64,000 nucleotides of DNA from Pseudomonas farris (GTDB lineage Bacteria > Pseudomonadota > Gammaproteobacteria > Pseudomonadales > Pseudomonadaceae), in the NCBI RefSeq assembly GCF_019145235.1, contig NZ_JAHSTV010000002.1:434001-498000 (forward strand). Direction: 5' to 3'. A program made the translations under genes and the position numbers. Positions 44,881 to 54,641 of this stretch are shown here, one piece after another. Under the pieces are notes generated by a model. The model did no database searches. It worked only from the letters and a program-made list of their open reading frames with translations, and was not told the origin of the DNA. The number at the start of each line of letters is the position of its first letter. The first letter of the stretch is position 1.

Positions 44881-45183
44881 TTTTTGATTATTGTTTTGAT
44901 TCAGAGGGTTATCGATCAAGGTTAGTGGATCGATGGAGGGTGCTGTTTCAGGCCTGAGACAACCGCCGGGTCGCAAAGTGATAAAGGGATCGCAAACACT
45001 CTGGATCCAAGCTTTGTGCGGGGATGTATCGACGCCTTAACACATCGCATGACAAGACGATGACCAGCGTTGAAACGGGCTGTTTGAGAGGGGATGCGTG
45101 TTTCAGAAACGGACGTATTTGCAAAAATTCTGCAACAAATACTGGGGTATCTGACCAGTGCCCGTCAGCTCAACGCAATCCAA

Positions 45184-45274
45184 TGTGGGAGCGGGCTTGC
45201 TCGCGAAAGCGGTGTGTCAGGCGACATCAATATTGACTGTGCCGCCGTCTTCGCGAGCAAGCCCGCTCCCACAT
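45184..45274. repeat. REP doublet (family A)
   Basis: Inverted REP pair; its left flank TGCCCGTCAGCTCAACGCAA is shared with the long palindrome at 22331. Confidence 0.95.
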
Positions 45275-45299
45275 GGATTGGGGGGGGTAATAAGGAAGA

Positions 45300-45824
45300 T
45301 CAGCGCTCGAGCAGTAACGCGACGGCTCGCAATGCCTGAATCCGGCGTTCGGCCCAATCGCCCTGAAGCACTTGAACAGGCTGTCGATGTTGCTCCAGCC
45401 ATGCCTGAGTGGCGTTGAAAAAAGCCCGGCGTTCATCCAGCTCGGGCTGACAACGCTGACCGTCATCGGTCCAGTCAACCTGTTCGGGCGACAGCAGCAA
45501 GTGCAAGTCATAGTGCCGCGCCAGCAGCGCCTCCTCGAGCCAGGTCGGGCAATCGCCAAACAGGGTCTGGCTCCAGAGCATGTTGCTCAGCAAGTGAGTG
45601 TCGAGAATCAGCAATGGCGGCCCAAGGGCGCGGGCTTCATCTTCCCATTGCAGCTGACCGCGAGCGATTTCGGGAATATCGGCCGGGCAAGTATCCCGCG
45701 CCTCCCGCTCAATGAACCAGCGCACGTATTCACCCACCAGAGCACCGCCGAATTGCTGTTGCAGTTCGGCGGCCAGCCAGCTCTTGCCACTGGATTCAGG
45801 TCCTGTGAGCACCAGCACTTTCAT
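45300..45824 (-). CDS. NadR-like nicotinamide riboside kinase
   Basis: A 174-residue P-loop kinase resembling the C-terminal kinase domain of NadR. Walker A is GPESSGKSWLA (residues 8-18), ILDTHLLSNMLWS is the substrate-side motif. It would phosphorylate nicotinamide riboside to NMN. Unlike full NadR it has neither the DNA-binding nor the NMN-adenylyltransferase domain. Its start overlaps the pnuC stop by 4 bases, so transport and phosphorylation are coupled, which supports the assignment. Confidence 0.83.
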   Translation of the reverse strand: MKVLVLTGPESSGKSWLAAELQQQFGGALVGEYVRWFIEREARDTCPADIPEIARGQLQWEDEARALGPPLLILDTHLLSNMLWSQTLFGDCPTWLEEALLARHYDLHLLLSPEQVDWTDDGQRCQPELDERRAFFNATQAWLEQHRQPVQVLQGDWAERRIQALRAVALLLER

Positions 45825-46384
45825 GTGCGCAACGCCGGATCGGTACGCCATGTCCGCCAGCCATGCACCGCCAGCAGGGCGAACGCCCCATAGAGGCCCG
45901 CAGTCAGGTACAGCTCTTTGTAGATGAAGAGGCCAACAAAGATGATGTCGAGCGCGATCCACAGCGCCCAGCATTGCAGACGTTTTTGCGCCATCCATAA
46001 TTGCGCCACCAGGCTGAACCCGGTCAGCGCCGCATCGAGCCAAGGCTGGGCAGCATCGGTCCAGTGGGCCATCGCGGCGCCGAGCAGCAAACTGCCGACT
46101 GCGCCGACGGCCAGCCCGAGCGCAATGGATTTTCCATCGAGCAAGCTGACATGCCGCTTGCCATGAGTCGCGCTCCCCTGCGTCCACTGCCACCAGCCGT
46201 AGATCTGCAAACCGGCGTAGATCACTTGCAGCAGCATGTCCGAATACAGCTTCACCTCAAAAAAAATCCAGCTATACAGCAGCACCATGACCAGGCCGAT
46301 CGGCCAGCACCAAGGGTTCTGTCTGACCGTCAACCAGACGGCAATCACGCCGAGGGCGGCGGCAAACAGTTCAAGCCCGGACAT
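45821..46384 (-). CDS. pnuC: PnuC nicotinamide riboside transporter
   Basis: A 187-residue inner-membrane protein with seven helices that matches PnuC: NPWCWPIGLVMVLLYSWIFF near the N-terminus, the aromatic QIYGWWQW motif and CWALWIALDIIFVGLFIYK. PnuC facilitates uptake of nicotinamide riboside, trapped inside by phosphorylation. The kinase gene follows with an ATGA overlap. A conserved riboswitch upstream was not seen. Confidence 0.9.
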   Translation of the reverse strand: MSGLELFAAALGVIAVWLTVRQNPWCWPIGLVMVLLYSWIFFEVKLYSDMLLQVIYAGLQIYGWWQWTQGSATHGKRHVSLLDGKSIALGLAVGAVGSLLLGAAMAHWTDAAQPWLDAALTGFSLVAQLWMAQKRLQCWALWIALDIIFVGLFIYKELYLTAGLYGAFALLAVHGWRTWRTDPALRT

Positions 46385-46498
46385 GGAGGTTCCTTGGTGT
46401 CGTAAAAATGAGGGGGGCGAATTGTACCCGGATTGTGGGGAATGGGCTTGTAGTGGGGAAGGGGGCTTGCCAATGCGAGTCAGGTCACACGCAATCCC

Positions 46499-46590
46499 TG
46501 TGGGGGCGGGCTTGCTCGCGAAGGCGACGGCACAATCAATATTGATGTTGGCTGATACACCGCTTTCGCGAGCAAGCCCGCTCCCACAGG
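46499..46590. repeat. REP doublet (family A)
   Basis: Inverted REP pair between pnuC and the chemoreceptor end; spacer with TCAATATTGATGTTG. A decayed family B half (GGGGAAGGGGGCTTGCC) lies just to its left near 46455. Confidence 0.93.
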
Positions 46591-46615
46591 GGGCAGCGGG
46601 GCTGCTGGGACGGAG

Positions 46616-48250
46616 TTACACCCGAAACTGCTTCAGCAACCCGTTCAACTGCTCGCTCAGTTCCTTGAGGTGAACGCTGGCCACGCTCGACTGTTCGGCC
46701 GCCAGTGCCGTGCTGTGGGACAACCCGGCTGCTTGGGTGACGTTCTGGTTGATGTCTTCCACCACGTGGGCCTGTTGCAAGGTCGCGCTGGCAATCGAAG
46801 CGTTCAACCCGTTGAGATTGCGCAAGGCCTGGCCGATGGCATTCAGGCTGGCGCCCGCCAGCCCGGCCTGTTCGATAGTCAGTTGCGACGCACGGCTGCT
46901 GTCGCCAATCACCTTGACCGCCGCTTCGGAATGGCTTTGCAGGCGTTCGATCATCGACTGGATTTCTGCCGTGGACTTCTGGGTGCGCTGGGCCAACAGG
47001 CGCACTTCATCGGCGACCACCGCAAATCCACGACCTTGCTCGCCGGCCCGGGCAGCTTCAATGGCGGCGTTAAGGGCCAGCAGGTTGGTTTGCTCGGCGA
47101 TGGAGCGAATCACTTCCAGAACGCTGCCGATTTGCGTGCTTTCGGCGGCCAGGGTACGAATCACTTCGACGGCTTGATCGATGGTCGAAGACAGCTTGTC
47201 GATCTGCTGCAGGCTGCCATCGATATTGACTTGGCCCTGTTGCGCCTGAGACTCGGCATTGCGCATTTCGCTGGCCGCGTGCTCGGCGTTTTTGGCCACA
47301 TCCTGCACGCCGTAGGTCACTTCGTTGATCGCGGTCGCCACCAGTTCCATTTGTTGGGATTGCTGCTGGCTGCGTTGCTGGGCTTGCGCGGCATCGTTGC
47401 CCAGTTCGCTGGAGGACTGGCCCAGCGCGCCGGCGGACACCTGCAGCTGACTGATCACCAGGCGCAGTTTGGCGGTAAAGGCGTTGAAGTGCCGGGCCAG
47501 TTGCGTGACTTCGTCCTGACCGTGGGTATCGAGGCTGCGGGTCAGGTCGCTTTCACCGCTGGCGATGTTGGCCATGGCGTTCACGGTTTCCTGGAGCGGG
47601 CGCACGATGCTGCGGGCAATCATGATCACCAGCAACGCCATGATCAGGGCAATCACCAGGCCCACGAAAGAGGCCTTCCAGACTTGAGCATAAAACTCGG
47701 CCTGCATGTCATCGATGTATACGCCCGAACCGATCACCCAACCCCAAGGCTCGAACAGTTTCACGTAGGAGGTTTTTTCCACCGGCGCGCTGGCGCCCGG
47801 TTTCGGCCAGCGGTAATCGACCATGCCGGCACCCTTGGCCTTGGCGATGGCGACCATCTCGTTGAACAGCGCGAAACCGTCGGGGTCGCGGATCGCCGAG
47901 AGATTCTGGCCATCAAGTTTCGGATTGGTCGGGTGCATGATCATGACCGGCGTCAGATCGTTGATCCAGAAATAGTCATTCTGGTCGTAGCGCAAACCGC
48001 GCACGGCATTCAGTGCCTGCTTTTGCGCGGCGTCGCGGGTGAGGGTGCCGGCAGTTTCCAGGCCGTGATAGTAGGTGAGGATGCCACTGGCGGTCTGTAC
48101 CACGTGCTGGGTCTTTTGGGCCTTGGCCTGATAGAGGTCGTCGTGAATCTGCTTGAGCATCAACACGCCCAACGTCAATAGCATCACCACGGCCACGATC
48201 AAGATGAGCCACAAGCGTCGGCTGATCGACACACTGCGCAAGCTGTTCAT
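46616..48250 (-). CDS. Methyl-accepting chemotaxis protein with single Cache (sCache_2) domain
   Basis: A 544-residue chemoreceptor. Order of parts: membrane helix 1 (about 12-32), a periplasmic sCache_2 domain ([32 protein letters not shown]), membrane helix 2 (about 195-215), HAMP, and the signalling domain with hairpin tip [19 protein letters not shown]. It ends in LLKQFRV without a CheR/CheB tether. sCache_2 domains often bind small organic acids; the ligand is unknown. Start ATG 48250 chosen because it opens directly on the signal helix. Confidence 0.9.
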   Translation of the reverse strand: MNSLRSVSISRRLWLILIVAVVMLLTLGVLMLKQIHDDLYQAKAQKTQHVVQTASGILTYYHGLETAGTLTRDAAQKQALNAVRGLRYDQNDYFWINDLTPVMIMHPTNPKLDGQNLSAIRDPDGFALFNEMVAIAKAKGAGMVDYRWPKPGASAPVEKTSYVKLFEPWGWVIGSGVYIDDMQAEFYAQVWKASFVGLVIALIMALLVIMIARSIVRPLQETVNAMANIASGESDLTRSLDTHGQDEVTQLARHFNAFTAKLRLVISQLQVSAGALGQSSSELGNDAAQAQQRSQQQSQQMELVATAINEVTYGVQDVAKNAEHAASEMRNAESQAQQGQVNIDGSLQQIDKLSSTIDQAVEVIRTLAAESTQIGSVLEVIRSIAEQTNLLALNAAIEAARAGEQGRGFAVVADEVRLLAQRTQKSTAEIQSMIERLQSHSEAAVKVIGDSSRASQLTIEQAGLAGASLNAIGQALRNLNGLNASIASATLQQAHVVEDINQNVTQAAGLSHSTALAAEQSSVASVHLKELSEQLNGLLKQFRV

Positions 48251-48543
48251 AACGCTGTTACTCCGGTTTCTTGTTCTTGTAATAAACGATCGCCAGCATC
48301 CAACCACACTTTGCCGATCGGGCCTATGCGACTCAGGACCTATGACGCGGCAGCGTAAATGAGGCGTCTCTGATAGGATTTCGGCCCCGCACGGAAAAAC
48401 CTGAGCCCAAGTCTTTTTTCCCGCAATTTTTACGGTTCTGCGTGGATCTTGTGCGCGCAGGGATTCAGCTAAGGTTGATTGCGGTTAACGCTCTACAAAT
48501 TATTAACGGAGCATGCCTGGGGGTATTGCTTCTTGGGGGATTG

Positions 48544-49374
48544 ATGGATCTTTGGACGGCCTTTCAGGCATTGATTTTAGGCGTTGTAGAAGGGCTGACG
48601 GAGTTCTTGCCCATTTCCAGTACCGGGCACCAGATTATTGTGGCGGACTTGCTCAACTTTGGGGGCGAGCGGGCCATGGCCTTCAATATCATCATTCAGC
48701 TCGGGGCAATCCTGGCGGTGGTCTGGGAGTTTCGCCGCAAGATCTTCGACGTGGTCATCGGTTTGCCGACACAACCCAGCGCTCGACGCTTTACCGCGAA
48801 CCTGTTGATTGCCTTCCTGCCGGCCGTGGTATTGGGGGTGATTTTCGCTGACTTGATTCACGAGTACCTGTTCAACCCGATTACCGTAGCCACCGCATTG
48901 GTCGTGGGCGGTATCGTCATGTTGTGGGCCGAACGCCGTCAGCATGAAGTGCATGCTGAAAGCGTCGACGACATCACCTGGAAAGACGCCTTGAAAGTCG
49001 GCTTTGCCCAGTGCCTGGCGATGATTCCGGGGACCTCGCGTTCCGGCTCGACGATCATTGGCGGTCTGCTGTTCGGGTTGTCGCGCAAGACGGCCACCGA
49101 GTTCTCGTTCTTCCTCGCCATGCCAACCATGGTCGGCGCGGCGGTGTACTCGGGCTACAAATACCGCAATCTGTTTGTGCCGGCTGATTTTCCGGTGTTC
49201 GCCATTGGCTTCGTCACTGCGTTTATCTTTGCGATGATTGCTGTTCGGGCCTTGCTCATATTCATTGCCAGTCACAGCTACGCGACATTCGCCTGGTATC
49301 GCATTGCGTTCGGTCTGGTCATTCTGGCCACCTGGCAATTCGGTTGGGTCGACTGGACAGCGGTCAAGCCATGA
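48544..49374 (+). CDS. uppP: Undecaprenyl-diphosphatase UppP (BacA)
   Basis: A 276-residue inner-membrane enzyme that dephosphorylates undecaprenyl diphosphate to recycle the lipid carrier for cell-wall synthesis; high dose gives bacitracin resistance. Signatures: [17 protein letters not shown] near the N-terminus and [12 protein letters not shown]. The ATG at 48544, preceded by GGGGGAT, fits the family start better than an upstream GTG. The stop overlaps the next gene by 4 bases (ATGA). Confidence 0.93.
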   Translation: MDLWTAFQALILGVVEGLTEFLPISSTGHQIIVADLLNFGGERAMAFNIIIQLGAILAVVWEFRRKIFDVVIGLPTQPSARRFTANLLIAFLPAVVLGVIFADLIHEYLFNPITVATALVVGGIVMLWAERRQHEVHAESVDDITWKDALKVGFAQCLAMIPGTSRSGSTIIGGLLFGLSRKTATEFSFFLAMPTMVGAAVYSGYKYRNLFVPADFPVFAIGFVTAFIFAMIAVRALLIFIASHSYATFAWYRIAFGLVILATWQFGWVDWTAVKP

Positions 49375-49799
49375 ACGATTCCAGGGCGCGCAACAACGCC
49401 GGACGCAAGTCCGGGGGAGCAATTCAGAACCTGCGGCTGAAACTGCTGGTATTCGTTGTGCTGTGCGCAGTGCCGTTGTTTGGCTCGGTGTCGCTATGGC
49501 TGCGCGGGGTGTCGGTGATTCCCCTGGCGGCCTACAGCATCGTCAGCGTGCTGGCGTTTTTCCTGTACTGGAGCGACAAGCACAAGGCCCGCGCCGACAG
49601 CTGGCGCACGCCGGAGAATGTCTTGCACGCGGTGGAACTGGCGGGTGGTTGGCCGGGTGCCTTGCTGGCCCAGCAAGCGTTTCGGCACAAGACCCGCAAA
49701 GTCTCGTTTCAGTTGGTGTTCTGGCTCATCGTGCTAATGCACCAGGTGTTCTGGATCGATCAGCTGTTTCTGGGCGCTAACCTGTTTGCGTTGCTTTAA
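49371..49799 (+). CDS. DUF1294 membrane protein
   Basis: A 142-residue protein with a basic cytoplasmic N-terminus and about four membrane segments. The DUF1294 signature [20 protein letters not shown] followed by [19 protein letters not shown] is present. The function of the family is unknown. Coupled to uppP by an ATGA overlap, so it may serve the envelope. Confidence 0.85.
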   Translation: MNDSRARNNAGRKSGGAIQNLRLKLLVFVVLCAVPLFGSVSLWLRGVSVIPLAAYSIVSVLAFFLYWSDKHKARADSWRTPENVLHAVELAGGWPGALLAQQAFRHKTRKVSFQLVFWLIVLMHQVFWIDQLFLGANLFALL

Positions 49800-49805
49800 A
49801 GCCCT

Positions 49806-50165
49806 TTAAAGCAGCAGGCCGACCTGCGTGCGCTTGGGCAATTTGCTCACCACCAATTGATGGGAACGTTGCAGCAAGCCTTGCAGTTCTTCTGTGCCCA
49901 GCGGGTAGGGCGTTTCCATGATGATCCACTGGGCCCGGGCCAGATACGGCGCCGGGTGAATGCCTGGCCGGTCGCAATGGCCCAGGAACAGGTCTTTGTC
50001 GACCTTGAACGCCAGGGACTGTCCCCGCAGGTTCTGCAAGGCGAACATCTTGTTCCCGGCAATCGAAAACACCCGCACGCCACCCCACTTGTAATCCTCC
50101 CGCGCGCCGGGCAACGCCAGGCAGTATTGCGCGACGTCCTCTTCGCTCATTCGTCCCGCTTTCAT
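49806..50165 (-). CDS. MmcQ/YjbR-family protein
   Basis: A 119-residue MmcQ/YjbR protein, a small double-wing fold thought to bind DNA. The segments CLALPGAREDYKWGGVRVF and NKMFALQNLRG are typical, as is the C-terminal SHQLVVSKLPKR. The ATG at 50165 overlaps the stop of the LysR gene (ATGA), so it is translated with it; an internal ATG at 50150 is possible. Confidence 0.85.
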   Translation of the reverse strand: MKAGRMSEEDVAQYCLALPGAREDYKWGGVRVFSIAGNKMFALQNLRGQSLAFKVDKDLFLGHCDRPGIHPAPYLARAQWIIMETPYPLGTEELQGLLQRSHQLVVSKLPKRTQVGLLL

Positions 50166-51070
50166 AACAGTCTGTCCCCGCAAACATTGAATGATTCGAT
50201 CAAATGGTCGATCCAGGCCCGCACCGCCGGCATCACCCCGCGTCGATGAGGGTAGACGGCTTGCAGCCAGCCGCCCGGCAATGACCAGTCGGGCAACAGT
50301 TGCACCAGCGAACCGTTTTCCAGCTCTTGCTCGCAATACATCATGGGCAGCATGGTAAAGCCCTGGCCGTTGAGGGTGCAGGCTTTGCGCACGATGAAAT
50401 CTTCGCAGCCCAATCGCGCTTCGAGGCTCAGGTCGTAGCTTTTGTCCTGTTGATCAAGCATGCGAATGTGCACCATGCGATCGGCTTCCAGAGCGCCGAG
50501 CACGGGCAAATTTTTCAGATCTTCGGGATGATTGATGTCACGGCCGAGCAAAAAAGCCGGGCTGGCAACCATCAGCATTTGGGCCTGACGCAGGCGGCGG
50601 GTAACCAGCAATGGATCTTCATCACCCAGATCCCGCACCCTCAAGGCGACATCGACGCCTTCGTTGATCAGGTCAACCCGACGGTTGAGCAGCATCACCT
50701 CCAGCTGAACCTGAGGGAATTTCTCCAGGAAGCTACTGATTACCCCAGGCAGCATTTGGTGAGCCAACCCCACGGGGCAGGACACTCGCAAGCGCCCTCG
50801 GGGCTCGCTGGACATGCTGGCCACCGCTTCGTCGGCCATCTCGGCCTCCAGCAGCATCGCCTGACAATGGCGCAAGTAACGCTCGCCCACGGCGGTCAGG
50901 TTGAGTTGGCGGGTGGTGCGTTGCAGCAGACGCGCGCCCAGGCGTTCTTCCAGCTCGGCGATGCGTCGCGACAACCGCGACTTGGGAATCCCCAACAACC
51001 GCCCGGCCGCTGCGAAACCACCGGCTTCGACCACCTTGGCGAAGTAGTAGAGGTCGTTGAGATCTTGCAT
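50162..51070 (-). CDS. LysR-family regulator, divergent from azoR
   Basis: A 302-residue LysR regulator of the large CrgA-like group: HTH near residues 16-50 (GGFAAAGRLLGIPKSRLSRR) and effector domain beginning near 90 (GRLRVSCPVGLAHQMLPG). It is divergent from azoR with about 130 bases between starts, so it probably controls azoR, as with similar pairs for quinone or azo stress; the inducer is not known. Confidence 0.88.
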   Translation of the reverse strand: MQDLNDLYYFAKVVEAGGFAAAGRLLGIPKSRLSRRIAELEERLGARLLQRTTRQLNLTAVGERYLRHCQAMLLEAEMADEAVASMSSEPRGRLRVSCPVGLAHQMLPGVISSFLEKFPQVQLEVMLLNRRVDLINEGVDVALRVRDLGDEDPLLVTRRLRQAQMLMVASPAFLLGRDINHPEDLKNLPVLGALEADRMVHIRMLDQQDKSYDLSLEARLGCEDFIVRKACTLNGQGFTMLPMMYCEQELENGSLVQLLPDWSLPGGWLQAVYPHRRGVMPAVRAWIDHLIESFNVCGDRLL

Positions 51071-51201
51071 GGTTTAAGCTCGACTGTTCTATCAGTGGGA
51101 CAAACTATCGCATTGTTGCCGACTAATCATCTATTGGTTTCGTCGGTAGGATTGTCTCCATCAGATCGCCCGGTAGCGATCCTCACCTTGGAGATCTCCA
51201 C

Positions 51202-51813
51202 ATGAAATTACTGCATATCGATTCGAGCATTCTGGGTGACAACTCGGCTTCCCGTCAGCTGAGCGGCGAAGTCGTCAAAACCTGGCAAGCCGCCGAGCCT
51301 GGCGTTGTGGTGACTTACCGCGACCTGGCCGCCGATGCCATCAGCCATTTCTCCGCCACCACCCTGGTCGCTGCCGGCACCGCCGCAGAGCTGCGCAACG
51401 CCGCGCAACAGCACGAAGCGGACCTGAGTGCCTCGACTCTGGCCGAATTCCTCGCCGCCGATGCCATCGTGATTGCCGCGCCGATGTACAACTTCACCAT
51501 CCCGACTCAACTCAAAGCCTGGATCGACCGCATCGCCGTGGCCGGCCAGACTTTCCGCTACACCGAAGCCGGCCCTGAAGGCCTGTGCGGCGGCAAGAAA
51601 GTCGTGATCGTCTCGACAGCCGGTGGTCTGCATGCCGGTCAAGCGACCGGTGTTGCGCACGAAGATTATTTGAAAGTGCTGTTCGGCTTCCTCGGCATCA
51701 CCGACATCGAGTTCGTCCGCGCCCATGGCCTGGCCTACGGTGACGAAGTGCGCACCAAAGCCATGAGCGACGCTCAGGCGCACATCAGCGAGCAATTGTT
51801 CGCTGCCGCGTAA
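51202..51813 (+). CDS. azoR: FMN-dependent NADH-azoreductase
   Basis: A 203-residue flavodoxin-fold enzyme matching AzoR: N-terminal phosphate loop [18 protein letters not shown]-binding [19 protein letters not shown], and the STAGGLHAG loop. It reduces quinones and azo compounds with NADH as protection from thiol and quinone stress. GGAGA precedes the ATG. A divergent LysR gene is the likely regulator. Confidence 0.9.
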   Translation: MKLLHIDSSILGDNSASRQLSGEVVKTWQAAEPGVVVTYRDLAADAISHFSATTLVAAGTAAELRNAAQQHEADLSASTLAEFLAADAIVIAAPMYNFTIPTQLKAWIDRIAVAGQTFRYTEAGPEGLCGGKKVVIVSTAGGLHAGQATGVAHEDYLKVLFGFLGITDIEFVRAHGLAYGDEVRTKAMSDAQAHISEQLFAAA

Positions 51814-51982
51814 GGCTTGCGTAAAGTCGTAAACAGCTCGGGCAATACCCCTGAAACTCTGTATTCTGGTCATCGTGATGGCCAGGTACGGAGTTTTTTG
51901 TTTCTGGCGGTTATCAGTTTCTGGCCCAGGTTATGCAGTCGAGGGTTAACATCTGCGGTCAGGTAATAAGGTGGGGCATCCC

Positions 51983-53020
51983 ATGGTGCGTCTTTGTGCA
52001 ACGCTACTGATTTGCCTGCTCGGCAGTCTGGGTTTGGTGCACGCCGCGTCTGCGCCACATCCTCACTGGAGCGTCGGTTTTCATGAGATGACCTTCCTTG
52101 ATCCGCTGGACTTGCAGCCGATGCGCGCCATCGCCTTTTACCCGTCCAGTGAAAAGGAACATTCCAGCACGCTCGAGGGCTACACGGTCGAAGCGGGTGA
52201 AAACACCAAAGTCGCCATCGGACGTTTTCCGATGCTGATGCTGTCCCACGGCAACACCGGAACCCCGCTGGCCCTGCACGACCTCGCCACCTCATTGGCA
52301 CGCAAGGGCTTTGTGGTGGTGGCGGTGATCCATCCCGGCGACAACTCCAAAGACCACAGCCGTCTCGGCACCTTGAGCAACCTTTATGGGCGGCCGATCC
52401 AGATTTCCGAAGCCATTACCGCAACACTCAGCGACCGGATGCTCGCGCCCTTCGTCAATGCCGAGCAGGTCGGGGTGATTGGCTATTCGGCGGGCGGTGA
52501 GACGGCGTTGATCCTGTCCGGTGCCACTCCGGATCTGGATCGTCTGCGTCGTTATTGCCATGAGCGCCCGGATGATCACGATGCCTGCAACACGCAAGGC
52601 GAACTGATCGTTGATCGTGATGACTTGCAGCCAGTGGCGGACCCGCGCGTGCATGCCTTGTTGCTGATGGCACCGCTGAGCCTGAAGTTCGGCCGCCATA
52701 CCCTGGCCGATGTGCATGTGCCGGTGCTGCTGTACAGCGGTGATGGCGACAAGCTGGTGGCGTTCGACAAAAACGCCGCAGCGCTTGCGCGCAAACTGCC
52801 GACCGCACCGGACTTCAAATTGCTGGCCGGGGCAGGGCACTTCGTGTTCCTGGCGCCGTGCAACGAAGAACAGATCGCCGCCATGCCGGCGCTGTGCACC
52901 GATGCCGACGGCGTCGACCGCAAGGACATTCATCGCAACATGATTTCCGAAGCAGGACGGTTCTTCGCCCATGCCTTGGGCAAACCCACCCGTGCCGGCA
53001 TGCAGACCGCGGATCAATAA
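51983..53020 (+). CDS. Exported alpha/beta-hydrolase (dienelactone hydrolase/PAF-acetylhydrolase-like)
   Basis: A 345-residue alpha/beta-hydrolase with a signal peptide (cleaved near VHA, about residue 17). The nucleophile elbow is GYSAGGETAL, the oxyanion region LSHGNTGTPLALHDLA, and the catalytic His sits in AGAGHFVFLAP; an Asp in YSGDGDKLV fits the triad. The fold is shared by carboxylesterases and PAF-acetylhydrolase; the substrate is unknown. ATG 51983 is chosen, with AAGGTGG ahead; a GTG at 51971 is an alternative. A REP doublet follows. Confidence 0.8.
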   Translation: MVRLCATLLICLLGSLGLVHAASAPHPHWSVGFHEMTFLDPLDLQPMRAIAFYPSSEKEHSSTLEGYTVEAGENTKVAIGRFPMLMLSHGNTGTPLALHDLATSLARKGFVVVAVIHPGDNSKDHSRLGTLSNLYGRPIQISEAITATLSDRMLAPFVNAEQVGVIGYSAGGETALILSGATPDLDRLRRYCHERPDDHDACNTQGELIVDRDDLQPVADPRVHALLLMAPLSLKFGRHTLADVHVPVLLYSGDGDKLVAFDKNAAALARKLPTAPDFKLLAGAGHFVFLAPCNEEQIAAMPALCTDADGVDRKDIHRNMISEAGRFFAHALGKPTRAGMQTADQ

Positions 53021-53035
53021 TGTCCCCGGAACCCT

Positions 53036-53125
53036 TGTGGGAGCGGGCTTGCTCGCGAAGAGGGCGTGTCAGTCGACATTAATGTGTCTGACCCACCGCA
53101 TTCGCGAGCAAGCCCGCTCCCACAG
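53036..53125. repeat. REP doublet (family A)
   Basis: Inverted REP pair between the hydrolase and the MFS gene end. Confidence 0.95.
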
Positions 53126-53141
53126 GGGATATGCGGCAGGC

Positions 53142-54329
53142 TTAGACCATTGCGCGGCGTTTCAGCAGCAGGGTCAAACCGAGCCCGGTTATCGACAACA
53201 ACGCCGCACTAAAGAAAATCCACGAATACCCCAGGTTCAACGCCACCGCGCCCATCAGCGGCCCGGCAATCGCCAGCGCCAGATCGAAAAACACAGCATA
53301 GGCACTCAAACCTGCTCCGCGACTGGAATTGGGCACTTGCTTGATCGCTTCCACTCCCAGCGCCGGATACACCAGCGACAGGCCGAACCCGGTCAGCCCC
53401 GCGCCGATCAAGGCATAACCCGTCGAGGGCGCCAGCCACAGCAGGACCAGCCCGACGGTTTCAATGGTCATGCAGGCAATGGCGGAGGTGAAGCCGCCGA
53501 AACGGCTGATGCTGGAGATGAACAGCAGTCGCGCCAGAATGAAACAGACCCCGAATACCGTCAGGCAATAAGCCGCGCCGGTCCAGCCAAGGCTGACGTA
53601 ATACAGGGTAATAAAAGTGGTGAGTGTGCCGTAACCGATGGACGCCAGGCTCAGGCTTGCACCGAAAGGAGCTATGCGCCCGAACACCGCCCAGAACGGC
53701 AGGCGCTCGCCGCGAATCACCGGTACCGAAGGTTTGTTTCGGATCAACAGCAGCGCCAGCAGGGCCAGTAACGACAGCGCGATCCCGAGGCTGGCGAACC
53801 CCAGTTCAGCGACCATCACCACGCCCAGCGGCGCGCCGATGGCGATGGCGCCGTATGAGGCGATGCCGTTCCAGGAAATCGAACGCGCCGTATGCTCGGC
53901 ACCGACCTGGCCCATGCACCAACTGATCGTGCCGACCCCGATCAACCCTTGAGCGATGCCCAGCAACAAGCGGCCAGCGATCAGGATGATCAGGCTCAAC
54001 AACGGCACACTTTGCAGCAGGGTCGACAGCAATGTCAGCACGCCGCTCAATGCAATCCCCGACAACCCGTAAACAATCGCCCGTTTGGTGCCGATGCTGT
54101 CCGACATGCGCCCGGCCATGGGCCGACTGAGCAGGGTGGCCAAGTACTGAGAACCAATGGTCAGCCCCGCCACGATGGCGCTGAACCCCAACTGTTCATG
54201 GACATACCCCGGCAACACCGCAATCGGCAGGCCAATACAGAGGAAGGCAATAAAGGTATAGAAAACGATGGAGACGATCTGCAGGGTGATCGCCATTGAG
54301 CTTTGCGGGGGCAGTTGCTGCACAGACAT
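53142..54329 (-). CDS. MFS transporter (YhhS/arabinose-efflux type)
   Basis: A 395-residue 12-helix MFS protein. Motif A is RPMAGRMSDSIGTKRAI, GRLLLGIAQGLIGVG and SISWNGIASYGAIAIGAPL are of the YhhS/AraJ efflux type. Substrate unknown; relatives export drugs or sugars. Single gene on this strand, ending near a REP doublet. The ribosome site before the ATG is weak (GAGCT). Confidence 0.85.
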   Translation of the reverse strand: MSVQQLPPQSSMAITLQIVSIVFYTFIAFLCIGLPIAVLPGYVHEQLGFSAIVAGLTIGSQYLATLLSRPMAGRMSDSIGTKRAIVYGLSGIALSGVLTLLSTLLQSVPLLSLIILIAGRLLLGIAQGLIGVGTISWCMGQVGAEHTARSISWNGIASYGAIAIGAPLGVVMVAELGFASLGIALSLLALLALLLIRNKPSVPVIRGERLPFWAVFGRIAPFGASLSLASIGYGTLTTFITLYYVSLGWTGAAYCLTVFGVCFILARLLFISSISRFGGFTSAIACMTIETVGLVLLWLAPSTGYALIGAGLTGFGLSLVYPALGVEAIKQVPNSSRGAGLSAYAVFFDLALAIAGPLMGAVALNLGYSWIFFSAALLSITGLGLTLLLKRRAMV

Positions 54330-54458
54330 GAAGAGCTCGTTCGCGGGCGGCGGTAGGAGAACTGCATCATGGCGTGGGTGGGGAATAAAAGGAAGCAGGC
54401 TAACTATGTGGATTGAAAATCAGGCTGGAACCTCACTTTTGCGGTGTCAGCGATGGCC

Positions 54459-54557
54459 TCTTCGCGAGCAAGCCCGCTCCCACACTGGATCGGTTGCGTG
54501 CAGAAGAGTGATAGCCACTGGAGATCCACTGTGGGAGCGGGCTTGCTCGCGAAGGTT
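54459..54557. repeat. REP pair in opposite (diverging) order
   Basis: Here the two REP cores lie in the reverse order to the usual doublet (CTTCGCGAGC...CCCACA, 45 bases, TGTGGGAGC...GCGAAG), as at 59203. They lie upstream of the MFS gene and beyond the end of ybiT. Confidence 0.93.
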
Positions 54558-54591
54558 TCAGCACCACAAACTTCCTCGACCCTGAAATGCA

Positions 54592-54620
54592 AAAAGCCCC
54601 GTCACCAGGACAGGGCTTTT
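54592..54620 (-). terminator. Rho-independent terminator after ybiT
   Basis: AAAAGCCC..GTC / GAC..GGGCTTTT hairpin with one mismatch; on the minus strand the stem ends in a T-run. It lies about 20 bases past the ybiT stop. Confidence 0.8.
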
Positions 54621-54641
54621 CACTTGAAGCTTGCTGCTGTC

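Larger units (their letters stand above)
44808..45299. other. Intergenic region upstream of fapA
   Basis: No gene was recognised in these 492 bases. They hold the sigma-54-type promoter of the fap operon (44863-44880), an AT-rich stretch at about 44880-44930 that could bind IHF or the activator, and a REP doublet at 45184-45274. Confidence 0.65.

Noticed and set aside
46670..48181. 503-codon plus-strand frame opposite the chemoreceptor
   Set aside because: Antisense shadow; the chemoreceptor hairpin and Cache motifs lie on the minus strand.
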